A stretch of 64,000 bases of DNA from Candidatus Marsarchaeota archaeon. Lineage in GTDB: Archaea; Micrarchaeota; Micrarchaeia; Micrarchaeales; Micrarchaeaceae. Position numbers and translations under genes: made by a program. The stretch spans positions 1-64,000 of the forward strand of contig JAMCZQ010000006.1 of the NCBI GenBank assembly GCA_023485295.1, given 5' to 3'. Of the stretch, positions 14,946 through 22,497 are shown piece by piece. Each line of letters begins with the position of its first letter. The stretch's first letter is position 1. Below the pieces are notes generated by a model that was not told the origin of the DNA, did not search any database, and saw only the letters and a program-made list of their open reading frames with translations.

Positions 14946-15857
14946 ATGAAGGACAAAAATTTTAATGTCTGGCTTGACGGCAAACTTGTGCCTTACGGAT
15001 CTGCGGTTGTGCCCATATTAACGCATTCGTTGCAGTATGGATCAGGCATCTTTGAAGGGATAAGGTCTTACAGCACCCCTAAAGGCGCTGCAATATTCAG
15101 GTTGCCGGAGCATTTAAAGCGCTTCATGCAGACTGCAAAAATTTACTCCATGGATTTAAACCGGACTGAACGCGAACTGGCCGACGCGATCAAAAGCGTA
15201 ATACGCTCGAATAAACTAGAGCAGTCTTATATAAGGCCTTTTGCGTTCTATAACGAGGATGAGATAGGCATAAACGCTTATGGCAAGAAGGTAAGCGTTT
15301 TTATTGCTGCAGTGCCGTTTGGAAAATATTTCGGGAGCGGCATGGATAAGGGGATAAGGTGCAAGGTTTCTTCATGGCGCAGGATAAATTCCGAAATACT
15401 CCCAGTAAGGGCCAAGGCGAGTGGTAATTACATTAATTCAATAATCGCCAGCAACGAGGCGAAGGCCGCTGGCTTCGACGAAGCGATACTATTATCTGGC
15501 GAGTATATAGCCGAGGGCCCTGGGGAAAACATATTTCTGGTACGGGACGGCAAGCTATTCACTCCTAACCAGGAATCAGACATACTGCTGGGCATAACAA
15601 GGTATACCCTAATCACCATAGCTCGAGATTTGGGGATAGAGGTTGTGGAATCCAAATTGCACAGGGAGGAGCTTTATACTGCAGATGAAGTCTTTTTTTC
15701 CGGAACGGCTGCAGAAATAACTCCGATAACAAGCGTAGACGGCATACCTGTAAGCGATGGGAAGGTCGGGCCGATAACAAAGAAACTGGCAGCTGCATAT
15801 ATGAACGTAGTAACAGGCAAAGATAAGAAATATGCAAAATGGCTCACGTTTGCTTGA
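14946..15857 (+). CDS. ilvE: Branched-chain amino-acid aminotransferase
   Basis: A 303-residue class IV PLP-dependent transaminase that interconverts Leu, Ile and Val with their 2-oxo acids. Family stretches: VWLDGKLVPYGSA, HSLQYGSGIFEGIRSY, RLPEHLKRF, then the PLP Lys in VRAKASGNYINSI, EAILLSGEYIAEGPGENIF and FFSGTAAEITPI near the C-terminus. Length is normal for IlvE. It is divergent from the MGMT gene, with a 74-bp promoter gap. D-amino-acid aminotransferase is the main alternative in this fold, but the EGIRSY and GTAAEITPI signatures favour IlvE. Confidence 0.94.
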   Translation: MKDKNFNVWLDGKLVPYGSAVVPILTHSLQYGSGIFEGIRSYSTPKGAAIFRLPEHLKRFMQTAKIYSMDLNRTERELADAIKSVIRSNKLEQSYIRPFAFYNEDEIGINAYGKKVSVFIAAVPFGKYFGSGMDKGIRCKVSSWRRINSEILPVRAKASGNYINSIIASNEAKAAGFDEAILLSGEYIAEGPGENIFLVRDGKLFTPNQESDILLGITRYTLITIARDLGIEVVESKLHREELYTADEVFFSGTAAEITPITSVDGIPVSDGKVGPITKKLAAAYMNVVTGKDKKYAKWLTFA

Positions 15858-15862
15858 GCTTT

Positions 15863-16222
15863 TCAAAGGAGCTTCAAGCCTCTGGTAAAAACGTCTATTT
15901 CGCCGCTTTTCCATGGGCCTATGCCTAAGGCTGTCTTGCTTCCTTTCGGAACTTCCGTTAGCCCGGCGTCAGTTACAAGTGCGCATGGGACCTTTTTGAA
16001 TTTAAACGCATTATACAGCTTTATTAGCGCTTCCTCATTGCTTACCTTCAGCACTATCTTTTTTTCTCCGGTTTCAAGCCACTCTTTTGCCAGCTCCGGG
16101 TCCTGCCTTTCGGCTTCAAAATAGCTCATAAGCGATGCGTGGGCTGCTTGCGCGGCTATCTTGCCCTTGCTCATCTCTAGGTCTAAGCGCACGATTATTG
16201 CCTGCTTGAGCTCCTCTTCCAA
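15863..16222 (-). CDS. pth2: Peptidyl-tRNA hydrolase, Pth2 type
   Basis: A 119-residue enzyme that frees tRNAs from prematurely released peptidyl-tRNA. The Pth2 pattern is complete: QAIIVRLDLEMSKGKIAAQAAHASL near the N-terminus, KIVLKVSNEEAL, ALVTDAGLTEVPKGSKTALGIGP and the C-terminal strand. Length fits archaeal Pth2 (about 115-120). The start is TTG 16222, preceded by GGTG five bases upstream; no ATG is suitably placed. It is convergent with ilvE, with only five bases between the stops. Confidence 0.95.
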   Translation of the reverse strand: MEEELKQAIIVRLDLEMSKGKIAAQAAHASLMSYFEAERQDPELAKEWLETGEKKIVLKVSNEEALIKLYNAFKFKKVPCALVTDAGLTEVPKGSKTALGIGPWKSGEIDVFTRGLKLL

Positions 16223-16267
16223 TGCAACACCATTGTTTTTAATTATTCACGGCTATTTTTATATTGG

Positions 16268-16834
16268 TTGCTGTACATCATTATCTGCAATGCATTTGTG
16301 GCCTTGGCCAGTGGTGTTCTTGTGTCTGTATTGGTATTCCTATATTCGCTATTTATATATCCGATAATTTACATATTCCCTGCCTACGCGGCAAATGGCG
16401 CGCCGGTGCTGTTTGGTGGTGGGAAGCCCCTTGATTTCAAGGCCAAAATAAGGAATAGAAGGGTCTTTGGAGACCACAAGACAATCAGAGGAACGGTCTC
16501 AAGCTTCTTGGCAGGCATAGCTATCGGCCTTATAGAATATCCGTTCCTTCATTACATGCTCCCTGTGGCCATACTCTTGACGGTAGGGGCTAACTTCGGC
16601 GACCTGCTCGGCAGCTTTATAAAAAGGCAATTGGGAATTGGTTCAGGGCGCAGTTTTCCTGTAATGGACCAGTATGGCTTTTTTGTATTTGCTGTGATAT
16701 TCGCGTATGTTTTCAAACCTGGCGTATTTCCCGCACCGCTAGGCTTTCTATTCCTAGTCGTATTGACAGGGCTGATGCACGTGCTCACAAACAGGGGCGC
16801 TTATAAACTGAAGCTTAAGGAAGTTCCATGGTAG
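16268..16834 (+). CDS. carS: CDP-archaeol synthase
   Basis: A 188-residue membrane enzyme that attaches CTP to digeranylgeranylglycerol phosphate, making CDP-archaeol for archaeal polar lipids. About five hydrophobic helices; the conserved loop segments are NGAPVLFGGGKPLDF, RRVFGDHKTIRG and GSGRSFPVMDQYGF, all typical of the CarS family. The start is TTG 16268 (no in-frame ATG is near), with a TATA-like element immediately before, so the transcript is probably leaderless. It is divergent from pth2. Its presence supports an archaeon with its own lipid synthesis. Confidence 0.93.
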   Translation: MLYIIICNAFVALASGVLVSVLVFLYSLFIYPIIYIFPAYAANGAPVLFGGGKPLDFKAKIRNRRVFGDHKTIRGTVSSFLAGIAIGLIEYPFLHYMLPVAILLTVGANFGDLLGSFIKRQLGIGSGRSFPVMDQYGFFVFAVIFAYVFKPGVFPAPLGFLFLVVLTGLMHVLTNRGAYKLKLKEVPW

Positions 16835-16928
16835 TTGCACAGGAGCGCGCAGATAAATTAAGTATATAAACCTGAATAGCAATAACTTAATCGATGTAAT
16901 TGCTTTATTGCACAAAAGCGGATACAAA

Positions 16929-19667
16929 ATGGCTACGACAAAAGATGCGCGGAGCGCCAGGGTTCAGCAGATAATAAAGCAAACTCATAGGGTGCCTATA
17001 TGGGTTTATAGGTTAAAAGACATAGTGCTCAGGATTACAGAAAACAATAACTTTGTAGACGCCCTGTTAATTGCTGCTGCTTTCCTGCTTATAGCGTATG
17101 TATTCCCGTTTTACCCGTATCTGCTGGCTTTGCTGGTTCTGGTATTCTTGTTTGCATCTACGGAATACCACCCATTCCTAGGATTTATATTTTTCATGCT
17201 AGCAATACTTCCGATCTTCATATACCAAACTCCTGCGCTGGCATGGATATTTTTGTTCATACTCAGCTTTTCGCTTGTTTATGGCTACATGCATTATAGG
17301 ACGATAATTTTTACTTATATACTTATAGCGGCATCCCTGTCGCTGCTGGGCTTTATTGTGGCCATACCTGCAGCGATATTCGCAATACTCACTGTAGGAT
17401 TCAAAAGAGCATCAATAATGTTCATCCTTGTGATATTGGGTGTCGCAGCATTTTCCGGCACTACCGGCTTGAACGCCGTAGGCATTACTTCGTATAATGG
17501 CGCTGCGCACTACGCAAAGATTTCCGCGGGAAACGCGAACCTGCTAACCAACCTTAAGCTCGGGCAGCTTTCGCTAGTCAATTTCGTGCCGGCTTTTTCC
17601 AAATCAATAAACCTCTTCCTCTCTTCTGCAGCAATGGGCAGCATCGACAATACGTTTGTAATATTGGTCGGGGCCATAACTTCGGAGCTTTCATACCTCA
17701 TAGCGCTGCCTATTGCGATACTGGCTGCATTTGTTATAGAATATTTGGCAATAAACAGCAGGTCTAAGTACAAAGGGAGCAAGGCGAGCCTTGCCGGAAT
17801 AATATTCCCAGTAGGATACGAGATAGTTGCATACTTCCAAGGCTCTGGAATAAGCCCCTTTCCGTTCATTGGATTTGCCATTGCGCCTCTCCTCCTTGTA
17901 GTGATGGAGCTATATAACGTGCACGTTGTCAAGGCTCTTGATGTTAAAAAGCAGGATACCAGGATGAAATTCGGCGAAGCGTTTGAGGATCTGCAGCAGG
18001 GCAATGTACACGAAACGTTTGATGACATAGGCAACTATGAAAATACAAAGGAGGAGCTGAAGGAAGCCGTAATTGGCCCGCTCGAGAAGCACGGCATATC
18101 AAGGGCCTATAACATAAAGCCGCTGAAGGGGCTGCTGTTTTTCGGACCGCCGGGAACCGGAAAAACGATGATGATGAGGGCATTAGCAAATGAGATACAT
18201 GCTAACTTTTTCTATGTAAAGGCGACAAACCTCATATCGGCATACACAGGCGAATCAGAGAAGCTTGTGAGCAACATATTTGCAACTGCAAAAAAGAATA
18301 CGCCGTGCATATTGTTTATTGATGAAATAGATTCAATTGCACAGAGCCGCGAAGGCGAAATAGATGAAACGCACAGGCATGCATTGTCGCAGCTTCTTGT
18401 AGAGCTTGACGGATTCCAGAGGCTGGACAATGTTATCGTTGTTGGTGCAACCAACGCACCAGACAAGCTTGACCCTGCAATACTGAGGCCAGGTAGGATG
18501 GACAGGGCGATATACATGCAGCTGCCAGACTTCAATGGCAGGAAGAAGATTTTTGAAATTTATTTGAAGGGCTTGCCGCTTGCAAGCGATTTGGATCTTG
18601 ACAAGATTGCAGAAAGCACACCAAGGTACTCAGGAGCCGATATAAAAGCGGTATGCGAAAGCGTTGCACAGATTGTCGCACAAGAGGCTGCAAACGAACA
18701 CAAGATACTTGAGATAACTATGGACGACATACTAAGTGTGATTAGGGCGACAAAGCCTTCAACGTCTCTTGCGCAGATAGAAAAGTATAATAGGTTCAAG
18801 ATAGATTTCGAAAGGCGCATGGGAAACGAAACGAATGCCAAGAATGATTCTGACGAAGTAACAATGGACAAGGTGATTGGCCTAGATTCAGCTAAAAAGG
18901 CGATAGTTGAAGCCATACAGCTGCCGCTCATGCATCCTGACCTTTTGGACAAATATGACATAAAGACAATAAACGGCATGCTATTGTTCGGGCCTCCAGG
19001 AACCGGAAAGACGATGCTTATGAGGGCTGTAGCTAACGAACTGAACGGCGTCACAATGCTTGAAATAGACGCGCCGGCATTGCAGGAGGAAGGCGTTGAA
19101 AACGCTAACAAGAAGATAAAGGAGATATTCTATAGGGCTATGGAAAACAAGCCTGCAATAATATTCATAGACGAAATTGACGGGCTTGTGGTGAACAGGC
19201 AGGGGGCCAGCGAGTTAAGTGCGCAGATAACGACTGAAGTGCTTAAGGACATGGACAGCCTAAAGAAAATGAACGATGTGATTGTAGTAGGCGCAACAAA
19301 CAGACCTGACGTTCTTGACCCTGCAATACTGAGGCCCGGGAGGTTCGACAAACTGGTTTTCGTTAAGCCTCCGGATGCTGATTCCAGGGCAAAAATATTC
19401 GATGAATATCTTGAAAAGGCGCCGAAGGAAAACGATATAGACACGAAGAAGCTTGCGGACATGACGCCTAACTTCACTGGCGCCGACATCGCAAATGTAT
19501 GCAGAGAAGCAAAGACCATGGCACTGCATAGGGCCATAAAAAGCGGAAGCGAATCCAAGATTTCCATGAGCGACCTTCAGACAGTTATAGGCAACATGAA
19601 ACCTTCAGCGCCAGACATCGTAATGAGCAGGTATCTGGCGTTTTATTCAAAATACGGCCAGCGGTAA
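16929..19667 (+). CDS. Membrane-embedded tandem AAA+ ATPase (Cdc48/VAT-like motor)
   Basis: A 912-residue protein. The first 45 or so residues are basic and soluble, followed to about residue 340 by eight to ten hydrophobic segments, and then two AAA+ domains. D1: Walker A FGPPGTGKT near residue 405, Walker B ILFIDEIDS, and an arginine-finger segment LRPGRMDRA. D2: Walker A FGPPGTGKT near residue 690, Walker B IIFIDEIDG, LRPGRFDKL. The double ring motor resembles Cdc48/VAT, but the usual N-terminal substrate-binding domains are replaced by a membrane domain. No HExxH protease motif is present, so it is not FtsH. A role in extracting membrane proteins is inference. ATG 16929 is chosen; TTG 16908 is an alternative. 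Confidence 0.85.
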   Translation: MATTKDARSARVQQIIKQTHRVPIWVYRLKDIVLRITENNNFVDALLIAAAFLLIAYVFPFYPYLLALLVLVFLFASTEYHPFLGFIFFMLAILPIFIYQTPALAWIFLFILSFSLVYGYMHYRTIIFTYILIAASLSLLGFIVAIPAAIFAILTVGFKRASIMFILVILGVAAFSGTTGLNAVGITSYNGAAHYAKISAGNANLLTNLKLGQLSLVNFVPAFSKSINLFLSSAAMGSIDNTFVILVGAITSELSYLIALPIAILAAFVIEYLAINSRSKYKGSKASLAGIIFPVGYEIVAYFQGSGISPFPFIGFAIAPLLLVVMELYNVHVVKALDVKKQDTRMKFGEAFEDLQQGNVHETFDDIGNYENTKEELKEAVIGPLEKHGISRAYNIKPLKGLLFFGPPGTGKTMMMRALANEIHANFFYVKATNLISAYTGESEKLVSNIFATAKKNTPCILFIDEIDSIAQSREGEIDETHRHALSQLLVELDGFQRLDNVIVVGATNAPDKLDPAILRPGRMDRAIYMQLPDFNGRKKIFEIYLKGLPLASDLDLDKIAESTPRYSGADIKAVCESVAQIVAQEAANEHKILEITMDDILSVIRATKPSTSLAQIEKYNRFKIDFERRMGNETNAKNDSDEVTMDKVIGLDSAKKAIVEAIQLPLMHPDLLDKYDIKTINGMLLFGPPGTGKTMLMRAVANELNGVTMLEIDAPALQEEGVENANKKIKEIFYRAMENKPAIIFIDEIDGLVVNRQGASELSAQITTEVLKDMDSLKKMNDVIVVGATNRPDVLDPAILRPGRFDKLVFVKPPDADSRAKIFDEYLEKAPKENDIDTKKLADMTPNFTGADIANVCREAKTMALHRAIKSGSESKISMSDLQTVIGNMKPSAPDIVMSRYLAFYSKYGQR

Positions 19668-19681
19668 TGCATGCACATTGT

Positions 19682-20179
19682 TCAGTGCTTTTCGGAACTG
19701 GCATTGCCTTGCAGTTCCGGCATGCATTCTATTTCCGTCTCTTTTGTACATTCTATTACAAAATGCCTGAGATCTATGCTTATGTTGCTTATTCGTACAA
19801 TAGCCTGAGTCCGGCATTTGAGAAGCTTAAGCCGTGCGCTTTGCTTTTTGTATAAGATTATCGGTATCTGCTCCTTGCGCCCGATGAACATTATTGCCTT
19901 GGGCTTTCGGTTATTGAATTTTATCCCATCAACTTCCTCGTTTATTGCGTATATGCTGTCTTCTATCGAAACGCTTCCCAAGTAAAATTTGCATATGTAT
20001 TTTGCAGCAAGAGCATTATCCCTTCCCAGATCGAAAAGCCCTCTGACTGCGTCGGCATTAATTACAGGCCAGGCAAGGCTTTTGCCGTATTTATCTTCAA
20101 GCCATGCCTTGACATTTCTTGCAGCGCTTTTTGAAAGCATTCCGTCGAAATAGTCTATCGTGTCGCCCAAATCCTGCAT
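19682..20179 (-). CDS. Protein of unknown function
   Basis: A 165-residue soluble protein that I do not recognise. N-terminal half helical (residues 1-60), C-terminal half with alternating strands (KPKAIMFIGRKEQIPIILYKK, then QAIVRISNISIDLRHFVIECT). There are three cysteines with no clear metal motif. It is convergent with the membrane AAA+ gene (14-base gap). The 209-bp gap on its 5' side, toward the tRNA-Lys gene, has TATA-like sequence in both directions and a 7-bp hairpin (CCTGCAC, loop, GTGCAGG at 20238-20258). Confidence 0.65.
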   Translation of the reverse strand: MQDLGDTIDYFDGMLSKSAARNVKAWLEDKYGKSLAWPVINADAVRGLFDLGRDNALAAKYICKFYLGSVSIEDSIYAINEEVDGIKFNNRKPKAIMFIGRKEQIPIILYKKQSARLKLLKCRTQAIVRISNISIDLRHFVIECTKETEIECMPELQGNASSEKH

Positions 20180-20388
20180 GGTATTGATTGCGCTTTACCT
20201 AATTAAGATTTTCCCAAAAAGCGCTTTTATTACAATTCCTGCACATATCCAGTGCAGGCTTTATATCAGCTGGCTTGCTACTGCAGCAGGCAAACTGCGC
20301 TTTTTTAGTTGGATGGGCGCTGCAACACGAACCCCTAATTATTGAAAATCTTTATATACTTTCGATTTAAATGCTTTTTAATTTTTAA

Positions 20389-20463
20389 GGGCCCGTAACT
20401 CAGTTTGGCCAGAGTGGGAGGCTTTTAACCTCTAAGTCGTGGGTCCAAATCCCACCGGGCCCG
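20389..20463 (+). tRNA. tRNA-Lys (TTT anticodon)
   Basis: The full cloverleaf reads acceptor GGGCCCG / CGGGCCC, D stem ACTC / GAGT, anticodon stem GGAGG / CCTCT with loop CTTTTAA (anticodon TTT), a five-base variable loop AAGTC, T stem GTGGG / CCCAC and discriminator G. No intron. The T loop is TCCAAAT, so position 55, almost always T (pseudouridine), is C. A TATA box (TTTATATA near 20351) lies about 38 bases upstream. CCA is not encoded. Confidence 0.95.
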
Positions 20464-20525
20464 CCTTTTCTCGGAGAATGCAGAAAGGTGTAAGAATATG
20501 GATTGCAATTTATTTCTGTGGTTTT

Positions 20526-21107
20526 ATGGATGGCAAAAAATTCAAATTCAGCGAGACTGCATTGGTCATCATTGATCTTCAGAAAGGTATTGCTGCGTCC
20601 GGGGCGGAGACCAAGCCCAATAAAACATCAACAGTGATTGCAAATGCAGCAAGGCTTGCAGCAAAGTTCAGGGAGCAAAAGGCACCTGTGTTCTTGGTGC
20701 ATGTATCTTCTATAGACGGCAAGGACATGCTTAACCCTGTTGTAGACAATACTCCTAATTGGGGTGGGGCAAGGCCTGCGGACTGGGACGCATTTGTACC
20801 TGAGCTTAATGCACAGAGGAACGACATAATAATAACGAAAAGGCATTGGGGCGCATTTCACGGGACAGAACTTGACCTGCAGCTACGCAGAAGGGGAATC
20901 AGGAACATAGTGCTCTGTGGCATAGCCACCAACATGGGAGTTGAGTCGACAGCAAGGGAGGCGTACCAATATGGGTATAACCAGATATTTGCTGAAGACG
21001 CAATGGGCGCAATGAGCAATGAAGAGCACGACGCTACAGTAAAAAACATATTTCCAAGGATTGGGCTTGTAAGGAAGACGAACGAAGCGTTGGCTATGCT
21101 TTCCTGA
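20526..21107 (+). CDS. Isochorismatase-family cysteine hydrolase
   Basis: A 193-residue alpha/beta hydrolase. The catalytic triad is visible: Asp17 in LVIIDLQKG, Lys in IIITKRHWGAFHGTELD, and Cys in NIVLCGIATNMGVESTAR, preceded by the usual cis-peptide region. The family includes isochorismatases, nicotinamidases and N-carbamoyl hydrolases; lack of the nicotinamidase metal motif (DxHxxxH) argues against PncA, so the substrate is open. ATG 20526 is preferred because upstream in-frame codons overlap the tRNA-Lys gene. Confidence 0.9.
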   Translation: MDGKKFKFSETALVIIDLQKGIAASGAETKPNKTSTVIANAARLAAKFREQKAPVFLVHVSSIDGKDMLNPVVDNTPNWGGARPADWDAFVPELNAQRNDIIITKRHWGAFHGTELDLQLRRRGIRNIVLCGIATNMGVESTAREAYQYGYNQIFAEDAMGAMSNEEHDATVKNIFPRIGLVRKTNEALAMLS

Positions 21108-21151
21108 ATGCAGCAGCGCAGGCGTGCGCTTGAAAGCTGAAAGAACATGAG

Positions 21152-21253
21152 CGCCGGGGGTGGGAATCGAACCCACGAAGGCTTATTCGGCCAAACAGCT
21201 TAGCAGGCTGCCGCCCTTTAGAGTGTTTTAACATACCTCTAGGCGACCCCGGC
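21152..21253 (-). tRNA. tRNA-Ser (GCT anticodon) with a D-loop intron
   Basis: Minus-strand class II tRNA: acceptor GCCGGGG / CCCCGGC, D stem GCCT / GGGC, anticodon stem GCAGC / GCTGT with loop CTGCTAA (anticodon GCT, Ser), a long variable arm with GGC / GCC stem, T stem GTGGG / CCCAC around TTCGATT, discriminator G. The D loop as encoded is 24 nt, far too long. Removing 21218-21234 leaves AGAGGTA, a canonical loop with A14, R15, G18-G19 and A21. This makes it an intron-bearing tRNA with the intron between positions 20 and 21. Confidence 0.95.
21218..21234 (-). other. 17-nt bulge-helix-bulge intron in the D loop of tRNA-Ser
   Basis: In tRNA sense the arm reads GCCT AGAG GTA TGT TAAA ACA CTCT AAA GGGC. 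AGAG/CTCT is the 4-bp central helix, GTA and AAA are the 3-nt bulges, TGT/ACA closes the intron hairpin over TAAA, and GCCT/GGGC (one G-T) is the outer helix. Cutting after the second base of each bulge removes 17 nt and gives GCCT-AGAGGTA-GGGC. Geometry is identical to the 16S intron. Standard tRNA introns lie at 37/38, so this position is noncanonical. Confidence 0.9.
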
Positions 21254-21290
21254 ACGAGTATTTTTTATCAACGCACTAATTTAAATATAG

Positions 21291-21566
21291 TGGCGGAAGC
21301 CGGCCCTGCCATTTGGCCTTTTGCTGCGTTTGCCATACTTTGACTCAGCCCTGTATCCTTGGAGCGTAGCTTAATTGCACGCTAATCGCAGTATGCTTAA
21401 GGTTGCTCCTTCCGGCCTGGCCTGGTTCACATACCAAGCTACCGCCGAGGGCATGACCTCATAGTTTCCGCATGGGCGCAACAAAAAGCCGAACGACTCA
21501 ACCGGCATTGGCTCGCCTGAAAGGGATTTGCGAACGGGAAACCCTTAGCTTCCCCGCCTATCCGCC
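21291..21566 (-). ncRNA. Signal recognition particle 7S RNA
   Basis: The minus strand carries the SRP54-binding S-domain motif GTGAACCAGGCCAGG followed by CCGGAAGGAGCAACC, the near-invariant helix 8 with its GGAA loop. The transcript ends pair with each other: GGCGGA at the 5' end (from 21566) and TCCGCC at the 3' end (21292-21297), as in helix 5/helix 1 closure of archaeal SRP RNA. Length about 276 nt, near the archaeal norm of about 300. A TATA box (TTTATAAG on the minus strand, near 21588-21595) lies about 25 bases before the start. The protein partner SRP54 is at 42584-43882. Ends are good to a few bases. Confidence 0.92.
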
Positions 21567-21736
21567 AAAAGTATATTTGATAAAGACTTATAAATAGGTT
21601 TGTTGATTATTATCAATTGACCTCTGCGCAATACTGCAAGGCGTGCCATACAATATATTAAATATTTTTTATACGTTATTATCTATGGCTTCTTAGAGAT
21701 ATTGGTGATTTAATAAACGACGAAGAATACGAAAGA

Positions 21737-22129
21737 TTGCTTGACAGGGCCCTGTCAAAATTGCCTGTTCTTGAAACTGAAAAGTCGGATTTCGTGATAC
21801 CGAAAGTAGACTCAATAGTACAGGGAAACAAAACGATAATCAGGAATATAGGGGCAATTGCCGACAAGGCTCGCAGAAATGTCCAGGATATAGCCAGGTA
21901 CATAAGCAAGGAGTTCGGAGTTCCGGTTGGAATGGAAGAACAGAGGCTAGTAATCACAGGCAGGTTTTCAGCTGACGACCTTGACAAACGCATAGCTAGA
22001 TACTTTGAGATTTATGTGATTTGCAGGGAGTGCCATAAACCGGATACGCATCTGGAAAATGCCGGCAGGGGCATGTTTTATATCGTATGCGAGGCTTGTG
22101 GAGCGCGATACGGGGTAAAAAGTTACTGA
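21737..22129 (+). CDS. Translation initiation factor aIF2, beta subunit
   Basis: A protein of about 130 residues; the beta subunit of the factor that brings initiator tRNA to the ribosome. It shows the helical core (KTIIRNIGAIADKARRNVQDIARYISKEFGVP), GRFSADDLDKRIARYFEIYVICREC and the C-terminal zinc ribbon (CREC...CEAC). The start is unclear: conserved sequence continues upstream in frame (DEEYER before LLDRALSKLP) but has no ATG, GTG or TTG before TTG 21737. GGTGAT at 21704-21709 is a good Shine-Dalgarno, and ATA 21713 or ATT 21701 may be the true start. Next gene, aIF1A, begins one base after the stop. Confidence 0.92.
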   Translation: MLDRALSKLPVLETEKSDFVIPKVDSIVQGNKTIIRNIGAIADKARRNVQDIARYISKEFGVPVGMEEQRLVITGRFSADDLDKRIARYFEIYVICRECHKPDTHLENAGRGMFYIVCEACGARYGVKSY

Positions 22130-22130
22130 G

Positions 22131-22460
22131 ATGCATAGAATGGGAAGAAATGACGGAAGAATGCATGACAGCAGGCGCGGGGCGCCAGTAACACATTCTA
22201 CGAAGCTGCCTTCCGATGGCGAGGTCGTTGGGAAGGTGACAAAGCTTGTTGGCGCAACCAGATTCGTAGTTGACTGCAGCGACGGCAATCAGCGCATTTG
22301 CATAATACCAGGAAGGCTAAGGAGGATGTTCTGGATAAAGGAAAACGATGTTGTACTTGTAAAACCGTGGATAGTCCAGACGAACGAAAGGGGAGACATA
22401 ATATGGCGATACAGCCTTATGGACATAGGAAGGCTTAAGGAGAAGGGCTATATAAATTAA
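22131..22460 (+). CDS. Translation initiation factor aIF1A
   Basis: A 109-residue OB-fold protein that binds the ribosomal A site during initiation. Basic N-terminal tail, then EVVGKVTKLVGATRFVVDC, DGNQRICIIPGRLRRMFWIKENDVVLVKPW and a C-terminal helix, matching archaeal eIF1A throughout. Co-transcribed with aIF2-beta (one base gap). It is followed by Orc1/Cdc6 after a short gap with its own TATA-like TATATAAATTAA near 22449. Confidence 0.95.
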   Translation: MHRMGRNDGRMHDSRRGAPVTHSTKLPSDGEVVGKVTKLVGATRFVVDCSDGNQRICIIPGRLRRMFWIKENDVVLVKPWIVQTNERGDIIWRYSLMDIGRLKEKGYIN

Positions 22461-22497
22461 TAGTTAATGCTTGTGCAGTGTTTAATTGGGGGGTCAG

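Noticed and set aside
16929-19667. FtsH membrane protease
   Set aside because: No HExxH zinc-protease motif and two AAA+ domains instead of one.
20290-20345. tRNA-like T arm in the gap before tRNA-Lys
   Set aside because: GGGGTTCGTGTT on the minus strand resembles a T loop, but no closing stem or acceptor pairs with it.
22461-22497. Replication origin beside orc1/cdc6
   Set aside because: No origin-recognition-box repeats or AT-rich unwinding element visible in the short flanking gaps.
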